DNA of 64,000 bases from Tersicoccus phoenicis (GCF_001968835.1 NZ_MRDE01000076.1:62001-126000), one strand, 5' to 3'. Positions 45,393-54,409 are shown, counted from the first letter of the stretch. A program made the numbers and translations. Notes: generated from the sequence alone by a model not told the origin.

Positions 45393-46676
45393 ATGACGGA
45401 CGGTGGGAACGGCGCGGACGAGTACATCGCGGACCTGGCCGGGTACGTGACCGCGTCACCGTCGTCCTATCACGCGGCCGCCGAGGGAGCCCGTCGGCTG
45501 ATGGACCGGGGCTTCTCGGCCCTCGACGAGCGTGACGACTGGTCGGGGCTGGGACCGGGCCGGTACCTGGTGGTCCGCGACGGTGCGCTCGTGGCCTGGG
45601 TGGTGCCCGACGGCGCGGGCCCGGCGACCGGCTACCGGGTGGTCGGCGCCCACACCGACTCACCCGGCTTCAAGCTCAAACCCCACCCGGACCTCGGTCT
45701 CCTGGGCTGGCAACAGGCCGGCGTCGAGATCTACGGCGGCCCGCTGCTGAACTCCTGGCTGGACCGGGAACTGTGCTTCGCCGGGCGGGTGACCACGCGT
45801 CACGGCGTCGAGCACCTGGTCGCCACCGGTCCGGTCGCCCGGATCCCCCAGCTCGCCATCCACCTGGACCGCACCGCCAACGACGGCCTGACGCTGGATC
45901 GGCAGACCGGGGTGCAGCCGGTCTGGGGCGCCGCGGACCCCGGCGGTCTGATGACCGTGCTGCTGGCGGGCAGCGGGCTGGACCCGGCGCACGTCGTCGG
46001 CTGGGATCTGGTCGTCGCGGACACCCAGCCACCCCGCCGATTCGGCGGCGCCCAGGAGTTCCTCGCCTCGGGGCGGCTGGACAATCTCTCTTCGGTACAT
46101 GCCGGGCTGCGGGCGATCAGCGCCGCCCCCGATGACGGCCCGACGATCGCGGTGCTCGCGGCCTTCGACCACGAGGAGCTGGGATCCCAGTCCCGGTCCG
46201 GGGCCAGCGGACCTCTGCTGGCCGACGTCCTGGAGCGGACCACCGCCGGCCTCGGTGGCGACACCAGCGCATTCCGCCGGGCACTGGCGGCCTCCGTGTG
46301 CCTGTCCGCGGACGCCGGGCACCTGGTGCACCCGAACCAGCCGGGCAAGCACGATCCCGTCAACCGGCCCCGGCCCGGCGGTGGACCGCTGCTCAAGCTC
46401 AACGCCAACCAGCGGTACGCCACCGACGCCGTCGGGACCGCGGTGTGGGCGCGTGGCTGTGCCGCCGCCGGGGTGCCCTACCAGGAGTTCGTCTCCCACA
46501 ACGGCGTCCCCTGCGGTTCGACCATCGGCCCGCTGACGGCCACGCGGCTGGGCATCCGCACCGTCGACGTCGGCCTCGGCCTGCTGTCCATGCACTCGGC
46601 CCGGGAGATGTGCCACGTCGACGACGCGGTCGCGCTCGGTGCCGCCGTCGCCGCGTTCTTCAGCCTGCCGGACTGA
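45393..46676 (+). CDS. M18-family aminopeptidase
   Basis: 427-residue cytosolic metallo-aminopeptidase, normally a large complex that removes acidic N-terminal residues. Metal and catalytic regions: GAHTDSPGFKLKP, FDHEELGSQSRSGASGP, LSADAGHLVHPNQ, NGVPCGSTIGPL and LSMHSAREMCHVDD. Full length for the family. The start is ATG 45393 with a -10-like TAGACT 7 nt before it. Confidence 0.93.
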   Translation: MTDGGNGADEYIADLAGYVTASPSSYHAAAEGARRLMDRGFSALDERDDWSGLGPGRYLVVRDGALVAWVVPDGAGPATGYRVVGAHTDSPGFKLKPHPDLGLLGWQQAGVEIYGGPLLNSWLDRELCFAGRVTTRHGVEHLVATGPVARIPQLAIHLDRTANDGLTLDRQTGVQPVWGAADPGGLMTVLLAGSGLDPAHVVGWDLVVADTQPPRRFGGAQEFLASGRLDNLSSVHAGLRAISAAPDDGPTIAVLAAFDHEELGSQSRSGASGPLLADVLERTTAGLGGDTSAFRRALAASVCLSADAGHLVHPNQPGKHDPVNRPRPGGGPLLKLNANQRYATDAVGTAVWARGCAAAGVPYQEFVSHNGVPCGSTIGPLTATRLGIRTVDVGLGLLSMHSAREMCHVDDAVALGAAVAAFFSLPD

Positions 46677-46734
46677 GGCCGGCTCTCCCGCAGCCGTGCG
46701 GCACTTGACCCTGACGCTGCGTCAACTCCTGGCG

Positions 46735-47568
46735 TCAGGCGCCGGGACGACGGCGGCGGTCCCGGCCCCCGGCGGCACGGGCGGCGGCACGAGCTGCCGC
46801 ACCGCCCAGGGCGTCGGCCGATCGGGCGACGGCCCGCTGGGCGTTCTGCGCCAGTTCTTGAGCGAGGTCGTTCCAGGGGCCGGGGGCCGGTGATGACGGC
46901 CCTGCCGAGCGGTTCACGACCTGCTCCTCGGCGGCGTCGAAGGCGCGGGTGAGGCGCCGGACGGCCTCCCGGTACGCCGCGAACTCCGGGGGCGACATGG
47001 GCGCCTCGGTCGAGGTGGGCCGCAGCCGTCGCGCGTCGGACTGCGCGCGCAGGAACGCCGCCGTCAGCGGTACCCGGTGATCGCTCATCTCCGGGTGGGC
47101 GATCGCTTTTCCCGGGTCGGTCTCGTAGGCCATCCACCGCACCAGCACCGCGTCGTGGGCGCTCAGCAGGCGCGCGATCGGCAGGGCGTCACGGCTCGTG
47201 CGCGCCGCGGGCAGGGCGGCACGAGCGGCGCGGATGTCGGCCCGGTGCGCGGTCACCTTCGCGGTGGCGGCCCGGCGCTGCGACTGGGAAGCCTGCAACG
47301 CCGCGCGAGCAGCGGCGACATCGGAGTCCGACGCCCGCGCGCTCAGTCGCTCGGCCTCGACCCGCGCGACCTCGGCGCGGGCGGCCTGCACATCGGCGCG
47401 GGAGCGGGCGACGGCAGCGTGCGCAGCACGCAACTCGTATCGGGCGGCGTCGAGTTCCAGTCGCCGCGTCCGGGACGTGCGGCGCGTCCGCAGCCCCACC
47501 CAGCCGGCGACGCCCGCGCCGGCCGCGACCCAACTCGTCGCGGCGAACGTCACCCAGAACGGATCCAC
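46735..47568 (-). CDS. Membrane-anchored coiled-coil protein, unknown
   Basis: 277 residues, family not recognised. N-terminal transmembrane helix at about 5-25 (VTFAATSWVAAGAGVAGWVG), then a long Ala/Arg/Glu-rich helical stretch (~35-125) likely forming a coiled coil, a more ordered region (~130-210) and an Ala/Arg-rich tail. No catalytic motif seen. It is convergent with the M18 gene and divergent from the ribA-type gene. Confidence 0.65.
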   Translation of the reverse strand: MDPFWVTFAATSWVAAGAGVAGWVGLRTRRTSRTRRLELDAARYELRAAHAAVARSRADVQAARAEVARVEAERLSARASDSDVAAARAALQASQSQRRAATAKVTAHRADIRAARAALPAARTSRDALPIARLLSAHDAVLVRWMAYETDPGKAIAHPEMSDHRVPLTAAFLRAQSDARRLRPTSTEAPMSPPEFAAYREAVRRLTRAFDAAEEQVVNRSAGPSSPAPGPWNDLAQELAQNAQRAVARSADALGGAAARAAARAAGGRDRRRRPGA

Positions 47569-47656
47569 CCTGCCATGCTACGTCGCAAGTGCCGGACGGT
47601 CAGCCGTCACCGGTTCCTGTCTTGGGGCGCTCAGACCGATATGGGAGGCTTCACCC

Positions 47657-48973
47657 ATGACCACCCACTCCAGTGTGGTGACCCGCGTCGCCACCACGTC
47701 CCTGCCGTGCCGGTACGGCGTGTTCGACATGCTCGGCTTCATCGACGACGCCGGGATCGAGCACGTCGTCCTCGCCCAGGGGGATCTGGCCAGTGACGAG
47801 GCCGGGCCACCGATGGTCCGGGTGCATTCGGAATGTCTCACCGGAGACGGTTTCGGCTCCTGGCGATGCGACTGCGGTGACCAGCTGGACGCCGCCCTGG
47901 CGACCATCGCCGCCGTCGGGCGCGGAGCGGTCGTCTATCTGCGCGGACACGAGGGCCGCGGCATCGGGCTGGCCGAGAAGCTGCGTGCCTACGAACTGCA
48001 GGACGCCGGGATGGACACGGTGGACGCCAACCTCGCGCTCGGGCACGAGGAGGACGCACGCACGTATCACGCCGCGGCCGCCATCCTCGCCTCGCTCGGT
48101 GCCACCCGGATCAGCCTGCTCTCCGGCAACCCCGCCAAGCAGCTCGCCCTGGAGGCCCTCGGCATCGAGGTGGTCGGCAGACACAACCTGGCCGTCCCGA
48201 CCCGCGCCGAGAACGAACGGTACCTGGCAACCAAACGAGCCCGGATGCGGCACGATCCGGCCGCCGACACCGACCTCGAGCTGCTGGGCCGGTACGGCGA
48301 CATCACCGGGACGGACCCGGTCGTCATCGCCCAGATGGGGCAGAGCGCCGACGGCTTCATCGCCGCGCGCAGCGGCGACGGCGCCGAGTTGACGTCCGTG
48401 GAGGACCGGGAACACCTGCACCGGCTGCGTGCGCTCGTCGACGCCGTCGTCGTCGGTGCGAGCACGGTGGCGGCGGACGACCCTCGGTTGACCGTCCGCT
48501 CCGTGACCGGCGCCGACCCGGTGCGCGTCGTCGTCGACCCGAGCGCCCGGACCAGCCCCGCCGCCCGGGTGCTGACCGACGGTGCCGCACCCACCCTCTG
48601 GCTGGTGGGGGAGGACGCCCCGATCCCGTCCGTTCCCGCGCACGTGACCGTGCTCCGGCTGCCCGAGCAACGGGACGGCTTCGCGCCCGCAGCGATCCTC
48701 GCTCGGCTGGCCGAACGCGGGCTCGGTCGCGTCCTGATCGAAGGTGGCGGCCGGACCGTCTCGCGATTCCTCACCGCCGGCGCCATCGACCATCTGTTCC
48801 TCACCGTCGCACCCGTGCTGATCGGCGACGGCGTGCCCGGGGTCCGGTTCTCCGGCGCCGACCGCCTCGACGGTGCCGTCCGGCCCCCGTCGCGGTCGTT
48901 CCCCCTCGGCCCGGACACGTGCCTGCACTTCGACCTGCGGACCGGCCGGGCGAAGGGCCCTGCCGCCGCCTGA
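47657..48973 (+). CDS. GTP cyclohydrolase II fused to RibD-type reductase
   Basis: 438 residues. Residues 1-205 are GTP cyclohydrolase II: zinc cysteines C60, C71, C73 in SECLTGDGFGSWRCDCG, the catalytic YLRGHEGRGIGLAEKLRAY with Y112 at the position of the E. coli active-site Tyr, and LLSGNPAKQLALEALGI. Residues ~217-430 are the RibD C-terminal reductase (IAQMGQSADGFIAA, VVVGASTVAADDPRL, VLIEGGGRTVSRFL). There is no DHBP synthase or deaminase domain. Predicted product is the reduced diamino-pyrimidine, an early riboflavin-type or pteridine precursor. GGGAGGCTT precedes the ATG. It stands apart from a riboflavin operon and near pterin-like genes. Confidence 0.88.
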   Translation: MTTHSSVVTRVATTSLPCRYGVFDMLGFIDDAGIEHVVLAQGDLASDEAGPPMVRVHSECLTGDGFGSWRCDCGDQLDAALATIAAVGRGAVVYLRGHEGRGIGLAEKLRAYELQDAGMDTVDANLALGHEEDARTYHAAAAILASLGATRISLLSGNPAKQLALEALGIEVVGRHNLAVPTRAENERYLATKRARMRHDPAADTDLELLGRYGDITGTDPVVIAQMGQSADGFIAARSGDGAELTSVEDREHLHRLRALVDAVVVGASTVAADDPRLTVRSVTGADPVRVVVDPSARTSPAARVLTDGAAPTLWLVGEDAPIPSVPAHVTVLRLPEQRDGFAPAAILARLAERGLGRVLIEGGGRTVSRFLTAGAIDHLFLTVAPVLIGDGVPGVRFSGADRLDGAVRPPSRSFPLGPDTCLHFDLRTGRAKGPAAA

Positions 48974-48987
48974 ACGAAGGAGACCGC

Positions 48988-50142
48988 ATGGACGAGCCGG
49001 CACCCGACCCAGCCGGATCCGGCGGCGAACGTCTGCTCATCGGGATCGTCGCCGACGAAGGGTTCGCGGCCCGGATCGCCGCGTCGCTGACGACGGCGGT
49101 CGAGGAGGCGGCACGCGCGGCGCTCGGCGCCGACTCCCGGATCAGCGTCGAACAGGTGGTGGAGTCACTGCCGCTGAATCAGGAGGGCAAGATCCCTCTG
49201 GTGGAGGCCGGATCGGCGCTGCGCCGTCGACACGGGTGGGACGCGGTCGTCTACCTGACCGATTTGCCCCGACTCAGTGACACGGGGCCGGGGCTGGTCG
49301 GCGAGTTCGACCACGACAGCCGGATCATGCTGGTGTCCGTACCGGCGCTGGGCTTCATCGGCGTCCGGCGCCGGGCGCGCCGAGTGGTGCGTGAGGGTAT
49401 CCGGGTGGTGCTCGCCGCGGAGGTCGATGAACTCGACCCGGTCGTCATCAACAATCCACTCGAAGCGCGACTCGCCCCGGTCCAGCGCACGAGCGAGGTG
49501 GGCGCGGACTCGTCCGTCTTCGAACTCCGCGGCGTGCGCGGCTATCTGGAGCTGTTGGCCGGGATGGTCCGCAGCAATCGTCCGTGGCGGCTGCTGCCCT
49601 CCCTGTCCGGTGCGCTGGCGGCCGCCGCCGCCGTGGGTGCGTTCGGCATCTTCTACACCAGCGTCTGGGCGATGTCCGACGCCTTGAGCGTGGGCCGCCT
49701 GGCGCTCATCACCCTGTTCTCTCTGGCCATCATCGTCTTCTGGCTGGTCATTCACAACGGTCTGTGGGAGTGCGGTAGCGGGCGCACGCCGAGGGCACGG
49801 GCCATGCTGTACAACACCTTCACGGGGGTGACCATCTTCATCGGCGCCCTCACCATGTACGTCATGCTCTATCTGGTCCTGTTGCTCGGCGCTCTGACGG
49901 TGATCGAGGTCGGGTTCCTCAGTGGCCAACTCGGTCACCCGGCCGGGTGGCTCGACTACCTGGATATCGCCTGGTTGTCCAGCTCCCTGGGCACCGTCGC
50001 GGGGGCCCTCGGCTCCAGCTTCGACGACGAGGAGGCGATCCGGCGCGCCACGTACTCGAGGAGGGAGAATGAGAGACACCGACTGATGCAAGAGCTGGAT
50101 CGGGACGAGGGCCGATCGAGCGACGGCGTCGGTCCGGAGTGA
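48988..50142 (+). CDS. Membrane protein of unknown function
   Basis: 384 residues. Residues ~14-165 form a soluble alpha/beta-looking domain (LLIGIVADEGFAARIAASL; AVVYLTDLPRLSDTGPGLV). Then come four or five membrane helices (~205-330), and a charged tail. GAAGGAGACC precedes ATG 48988, 14 nt after the ribA-type stop, so it is probably co-transcribed. I recall similar actinobacterial proteins labelled methylene-tetrahydrofolate dehydrogenase, but see no motif that supports this. Confidence 0.7.
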   Translation: MDEPAPDPAGSGGERLLIGIVADEGFAARIAASLTTAVEEAARAALGADSRISVEQVVESLPLNQEGKIPLVEAGSALRRRHGWDAVVYLTDLPRLSDTGPGLVGEFDHDSRIMLVSVPALGFIGVRRRARRVVREGIRVVLAAEVDELDPVVINNPLEARLAPVQRTSEVGADSSVFELRGVRGYLELLAGMVRSNRPWRLLPSLSGALAAAAAVGAFGIFYTSVWAMSDALSVGRLALITLFSLAIIVFWLVIHNGLWECGSGRTPRARAMLYNTFTGVTIFIGALTMYVMLYLVLLLGALTVIEVGFLSGQLGHPAGWLDYLDIAWLSSSLGTVAGALGSSFDDEEAIRRATYSRRENERHRLMQELDRDEGRSSDGVGPE

Positions 50143-50245
50143 GGAGGACGGTGGCGCCCGCGGAGCCACTGTGGCACGCTGACACTGGATATCTCGATAA
50201 CCGAATGATCCGGCCACGGTCGTCGTGGTAGGTGAGGAGGGCATC

Positions 50246-50683
50246 ATGAGCTGGAGGAAACGGGGTCACGCGGAGCAGTCCGACCAGCAGCAGCAGTCGG
50301 ACGAGCCACGGCACACCGAGACCTGGGATCCCGCTGCGGACGGGCCCGCCACCGGGTGGCCGCCCCGGACCAGCCCCGGCGTCGATCCGGGGCGGGACGC
50401 CGAGGAGGGTGAGACCACGGTGCGCGACGACGACCAGTTCTCGCGCGGCGAGGACGGCGAGCAGTTCGTGGCCGGGCGGCCGACCCGGGCGTCCAAGGGG
50501 CTCGGTGCCATCTGGGGCGACCCCGAGTGGTCCCCGGTCGACGAGCCGATGAGCGAGCGGGCCCGGCAGGAGCGTGACGACGCCACGAGCAGCGCCGCGA
50601 CCACCTACGAGCTGCACGAGACGGAGACGGGCGAACGGTATCTCACGGATCACTCCGAGGACGGGGACGACGCCGGGCGCTGA
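50246..50683 (+). CDS. Small acidic hydrophilic protein
   Basis: 145 residues, rich in Asp, Glu, Gln, Arg and Thr, no membrane segment or known domain. A short ordered-looking core may be ASKGLGAIWGDPEWSPVDEP. GTGAGGAGGG ends 5 nt before ATG 50246, a strong ribosome site that supports it being real. Function unknown; it precedes the converging pterin-like operon. Confidence 0.65.
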   Translation: MSWRKRGHAEQSDQQQQSDEPRHTETWDPAADGPATGWPPRTSPGVDPGRDAEEGETTVRDDDQFSRGEDGEQFVAGRPTRASKGLGAIWGDPEWSPVDEPMSERARQERDDATSSAATTYELHETETGERYLTDHSEDGDDAGR

Positions 50684-50736
50684 TACCCGGTCCGTCGCAC
50701 CGTCACCGCGATGCGCTCGTGATCCGGTGTCACCGC

Positions 50737-51657
50737 TCAGCCGCGGGGCGCCACCAGGACGTCCTGGTGCCCCACCCGAACGCGCAGCGCCCCGCCGTGC
50801 GTGGCCTGAAGCCGGTCGGTGAGCCAAGCGTCGACGTCGGACGCCGACAGCATCTCTCGGCGCCCGGATTCGTCGGCTGAGTAATCGGCTGAGCCGACGT
50901 GGTCCCGGACCGCGGCGGCGCGGTCCTGCAGCAGCCGCTCGATCAGGGCCCGGTCGCCGGCGTCGGCCGCGTCCAGGATCCAGTCGGTCTGCTGCACGGT
51001 CACGGTCACCGCCTCCCCCGCGGTGTCCTCCCCGGCACGGCCCAGTGCCTGCCGCAGTGCCTCCACACCGTCCGGACCGAGATGACCGTGGCGCTGCTGG
51101 TGGGCGTTGAAGACCGCCTGGACGGCGTCGTCGAGCGGCCGGGCAGGCGTGAAGCTGCCGCCGCCGTCGACGGTCAGACTGAACAGCCCGTGCGCGCCGA
51201 AGTCCTGCAGCACACCGGCGAACTCGTCCACCGTCCGCGCATCGAGCAGGTCCAGCAGGGCGGCGCAGGTCAGCAGCACGGCCTGGCCCGGGCGGCGGTG
51301 CTGCGTGAGCACCTCGCGCAGGTGTGCGACGTCGGAGACCACGGACGTCCACGGCGCCGCGTTCCCGGTGAGCCGCACGGTGAGTTCGGCGAGCAGGTCC
51401 TGGTCGTGGTCGACGAGCAACCAGGTCTGGGGCACGGACAGGCGCGGCATCAGCCACCGGGGGTTGGCTCCGGTACCGGTGCCCAGGTCGACGACGAGGA
51501 CCGGCACTTGCGCGGAGCCGCCCGACTCGCTGTCACCGCCCGTGAGGGACCGGCGCAGTGCCGGCAGCAGCGTCGCCGTCGTGGCGTCGCGGGCCCGGTC
51601 GTCGGCGCGCTCGCGCAGGGCGAGCCAGTCGGAACTGATCGGATCGAGCTGTGTCAT
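50737..51657 (-). CDS. Class I SAM-dependent methyltransferase
   Basis: 306 residues. The SAM-binding motif VVDLGTGTGANPRWL follows a ~50-residue N-terminal helical region, then acidic loop VDHDQDLLAEL and motif TCAALLDLLD. Last gene of a four-gene minus-strand operon (dehydrogenase, pterin-synthase homologue, GT4, methyltransferase); 7 nt separate it from the GT4 stop. Likely tailors the operon's product; acceptor unknown. Confidence 0.85.
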   Translation of the reverse strand: MTQLDPISSDWLALRERADDRARDATTATLLPALRRSLTGGDSESGGSAQVPVLVVDLGTGTGANPRWLMPRLSVPQTWLLVDHDQDLLAELTVRLTGNAAPWTSVVSDVAHLREVLTQHRRPGQAVLLTCAALLDLLDARTVDEFAGVLQDFGAHGLFSLTVDGGGSFTPARPLDDAVQAVFNAHQQRHGHLGPDGVEALRQALGRAGEDTAGEAVTVTVQQTDWILDAADAGDRALIERLLQDRAAAVRDHVGSADYSADESGRREMLSASDVDAWLTDRLQATHGGALRVRVGHQDVLVAPRG

Positions 51658-51664
51658 CGGGTCC

Positions 51665-52888
51665 TCATCCCTCGGTCGACATCATGGGCGGACGTCCGGC
51701 CGGGCGTCGGGGACCGGGCCTGGATCCGGTTCTCGATCCCATGGCCGTCAGGATCGCCTCGGTCGCCGGTCCCCAGCCGGGCAGGTCGGCGGTGCCGGCG
51801 GCGGTCCGCCACCGGGTGCGCAACGGGGGATCGGTGAGCCACCGGCGCAGGACGGCGGCGATTGACGTCGGGTCGTCGGCGTCGACGACCGCGCCGGGGA
51901 GGTGGCGATCACCGGGACGGCCGCCCTTGCCCGCGACACGGCGGGCGTGGAGCGAGCGCCCGTCGGTGCGCTGGCGCGGCCAGGGCCCGCTGCCACGCGG
52001 GCCAGTCAGCGCCTCCGCGGCTCCCGTGCCCCGGCCCACCACCACGGGAACGCCGTGGCGCAGGGCCTCCGGGACGACCATCCCCCAGCTCTCCCAGGTG
52101 GAGGGCAGCACGAGCAGGTCGGTCCGCGACCATCGGGCGGCCAGACCCGCGGCGTCGAGCTCCCCGGTGATCCGGACCCGTCCGGGCAGGGACGAGGCCG
52201 CGGCGGCGACCCGGCCGGCGTATCTCGGGTCCGCGTCCGTGCTGCCGATCAGCTCCGCCGACCAGGCGAGGTCGGTGAGTCCGGCCAGGGCCCGCACCAG
52301 GCCGGCCTGGTTCTTGTTCGGCGTCAACGCGGCCACGCAGGCGAGTACCGGGGACCGGTCGATCGGCTGCTCCGTGGCGCTGTGTTCCGGGGACGGATCC
52401 TTCCGCCGTGCCGGGTCGGCCTCCGTGCCCGGCCGGGCGACGACGAGCCGCGCGGCCAGGTCCGCGGCCGGCCGGCCGGTCACCGGCCACGCGTGGGCCA
52501 GCAGCCAGTGCCCGGTCCACGCGCTGGTGACGACGACGACGTCGGCGGCCGCCAGGGCCCGCGCCTGGGCGGTACCGCCGTGTCGTTCGGGCAGGTGCAC
52601 GAGCAGCCCGGTGCGGACGCCGCGTGCGATCAGCGCGATCAGTACCTCCGGGCAGCGGGTGGCGATCAGACCGTCGACCAGGACGCGCCGGTGTCCGGCA
52701 GCGGCGGCGAGCACCCGGTCGACGGCCTGCCGGTCCGGCCGCGGCCAGTGCCCGGGAACCGGCACGAGGTCCACCCGGTGCCCGAGCGTGGCGGCATGCG
52801 CCGTGACCGCCCGATTGAACAGGGTCCCGCCGCTGCGGTGCCGCACGTTCGCGGGCGTCAGCAGGGCCAGCCGATCCCCGGCACTCAT
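51665..52888 (-). CDS. GT4-family glycosyltransferase
   Basis: 407 residues, GT-B fold. N-terminal half binds the acceptor (RLALLTPANVRHRSGGTLFN). The C-terminal half has the usual GT4 run: LACVAALTPNKNQAGLVRAL, LIGSTDADPRYAGRV, then LLVLPSTWESWGMVVPEALR with the conserved glutamate of the EX7E motif. Cytosolic, retaining mechanism expected. Donor and acceptor unknown; operon context suggests a small pterin- or pyrimidine-derived acceptor. Confidence 0.88.
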   Translation of the reverse strand: MSAGDRLALLTPANVRHRSGGTLFNRAVTAHAATLGHRVDLVPVPGHWPRPDRQAVDRVLAAAAGHRRVLVDGLIATRCPEVLIALIARGVRTGLLVHLPERHGGTAQARALAAADVVVVTSAWTGHWLLAHAWPVTGRPAADLAARLVVARPGTEADPARRKDPSPEHSATEQPIDRSPVLACVAALTPNKNQAGLVRALAGLTDLAWSAELIGSTDADPRYAGRVAAAASSLPGRVRITGELDAAGLAARWSRTDLLVLPSTWESWGMVVPEALRHGVPVVVGRGTGAAEALTGPRGSGPWPRQRTDGRSLHARRVAGKGGRPGDRHLPGAVVDADDPTSIAAVLRRWLTDPPLRTRWRTAAGTADLPGWGPATEAILTAMGSRTGSRPGPRRPAGRPPMMSTEG

Positions 52889-52925
52889 TCCGTCGGGCTC
52901 GATCCTCGGCTCTCCATCCCGGTAC

Positions 52926-53318
52926 TCAGGCCAGCGACCGGGTGTACCCGGCCCAGGCGTCCGGGTGCTCCCGCAGCACGACGTCCAGCTCGGTCACCCC
53001 GTGTCCGGGCATCTCGTCCGCCAGGTGCCCGGCGAGGCGGTCCGCGACGAACCGGGCGAGGCGCTCCGTCGTGGTCAACTGCCCGGCGAGATCCGGGTGC
53101 TCGTCCAGGTTGCGGTACGCCAGATCCGCGAGCACCGCGGCCAGCGCCGCCGTCGCCACGCCGATGTCGAGCACGATCGCGTGCTCGTTCAGTTCGACCC
53201 GGTGGAACGTGGCCTCGACGACGAACGTCGCCCCGTGCAGGCCCTGCGCGGGACCGAAGGCCGGGTCCGGCAGCGAGTGGGCGATCATCACGTGGTCACG
53301 GACGGTCAGGCGGTACAC
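52926..53318 (-). CDS. 6-pyruvoyl/6-carboxy-tetrahydropterin synthase homologue
   Basis: 130 residues from GTG 53318, which follows the dehydrogenase stop by 2 nt. PTPS/QueD fold: the first zinc histidine H14 in MIAHSLP, then GLHGATFVVEATF, where H28 is kept but the second histidine of the usual HxH is alanine (A30). AIVLDIG, LDEHPDL, TTTERLARFV and LREHPDAWAGY match the substrate-binding and catalytic positions. The changed zinc site suggests altered chemistry or substrate. A homologue with similar gene context exists in Streptomyces, to my recollection. Confidence 0.82.
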   Translation of the reverse strand: MYRLTVRDHVMIAHSLPDPAFGPAQGLHGATFVVEATFHRVELNEHAIVLDIGVATAALAAVLADLAYRNLDEHPDLAGQLTTTERLARFVADRLAGHLADEMPGHGVTELDVVLREHPDAWAGYTRSLA

Positions 53319-53320
53319 GG

Positions 53321-54361
53321 TCAACTCCTCGTTCTCGGTCCGACCCGCGGCTCGGACCGCGGCTGGTCGGGGACGGTGTTGTGGGGGACGGGGTAGTCGA
53401 CGACGTGGCACATCTCGGTCGAGCCGGGGCCGGTGACCCGCGCCATCGTCGTCGGCAGGTCGGCGAACGGGCTGCTGCCGGTGAGGAAGACGTCGAACCG
53501 GTCGTCGGTCAGCAGCCGCAGTGCGAGGTCGAGCCTGTCGTCGCGACTGCGGCGAGCCCGCCGGGCCAGGGCCACCTCGCCCACCTGGCTGGCTCGGACC
53601 TGCAGCCGACGCGCGTGGAACGCCGCCCCGAGCGGCACCCGGGGAGAGCGGGTGCCGAACCAGGACATCTCGATCACCTCGGCATCGTTCCCGGCCAGAT
53701 CCAGGGCGGTGGCCAGCCCCTCCTCGGTGCCGGACGCGTGGATGACGACGTCGCAGTCCCCGGCGGCGGAGGCCGGGGCGAGGAGGTCGAGCCCGAAGGC
53801 GTCGGCGAGGCCCCGTCGTCCCGGATCGGGATCGATCAGCTGCAGCCGCCCCAGGGGGAAGTCGGCCAGCAGGGCCGCGACGGCGCCGCCGATCATGCCG
53901 CCGCCGACGACGGCCACCCGGTCACCGAGCCGGGGACCGGCCTCCCACACGCCGTTCACCGCGGTCTCGATCGTGCCCGCCAGCACCGCCCGCCGGGCCG
54001 GCACACCGTCGGGCACCACGTGCACGTCCGCGGTGGGCAGCACGAGCAGGTCCTGGTGCGGAGCGAGACTGAAAACGGTGCGGCCGACCAACCCGGCGGC
54101 GCCGCGCTCGACGACGCCCACGTTCAGGTAGCCGTATTTGACCGGGCCGCCGAAGTCACCCTCCTGGTGCGGAGCGCGCATCTGGTCGGCGACGGCGGGC
54201 GGCACGCGACCTGCGAACACGGTGCTCTCGGTGCCGCGGCTGATCCCCGTGTGCCGGGTACGTACCAGCACCTCGTCGGGGTCCGGCTCCGGCAGCGGCT
54301 GCTGACGCAACTCACCGTGGCCACAGCCCGTCACCCAGAACGCCGTCCCGACCACACTCAT
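53321..54361 (-). CDS. Zinc-binding dehydrogenase (MDR superfamily)
   Basis: 346 residues. N-terminal GroES-like domain with GISRGTESTVFAGRVPP in place of the usual catalytic-zinc cysteine region, then a Rossmann domain with VAVVGGGMIGGAVAAL and a VIHASGTEEGLATAL segment. It lacks the usual Cys/His zinc ligands, so it may be zinc-independent. First gene of the four-gene operon. The start at 54361 leaves a 109-bp divergent gap to argE-like. Confidence 0.82.
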   Translation of the reverse strand: MSVVGTAFWVTGCGHGELRQQPLPEPDPDEVLVRTRHTGISRGTESTVFAGRVPPAVADQMRAPHQEGDFGGPVKYGYLNVGVVERGAAGLVGRTVFSLAPHQDLLVLPTADVHVVPDGVPARRAVLAGTIETAVNGVWEAGPRLGDRVAVVGGGMIGGAVAALLADFPLGRLQLIDPDPGRRGLADAFGLDLLAPASAAGDCDVVIHASGTEEGLATALDLAGNDAEVIEMSWFGTRSPRVPLGAAFHARRLQVRASQVGEVALARRARRSRDDRLDLALRLLTDDRFDVFLTGSSPFADLPTTMARVTGPGSTEMCHVVDYPVPHNTVPDQPRSEPRVGPRTRS

Positions 54362-54403
54362 ACCGGCAGTCTCGCAGATCCCGGACGCGACCTTCCGGCT
54401 GCG

Positions 54404-54409
54404 TAGACT
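54404..54409 (+). promoter_or_regulatory. Candidate -10 element upstream of argE-like gene
   Basis: TAGACT, 61 nt before the ATG at 54471. No clear -35 is seen. Confidence 0.3.
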
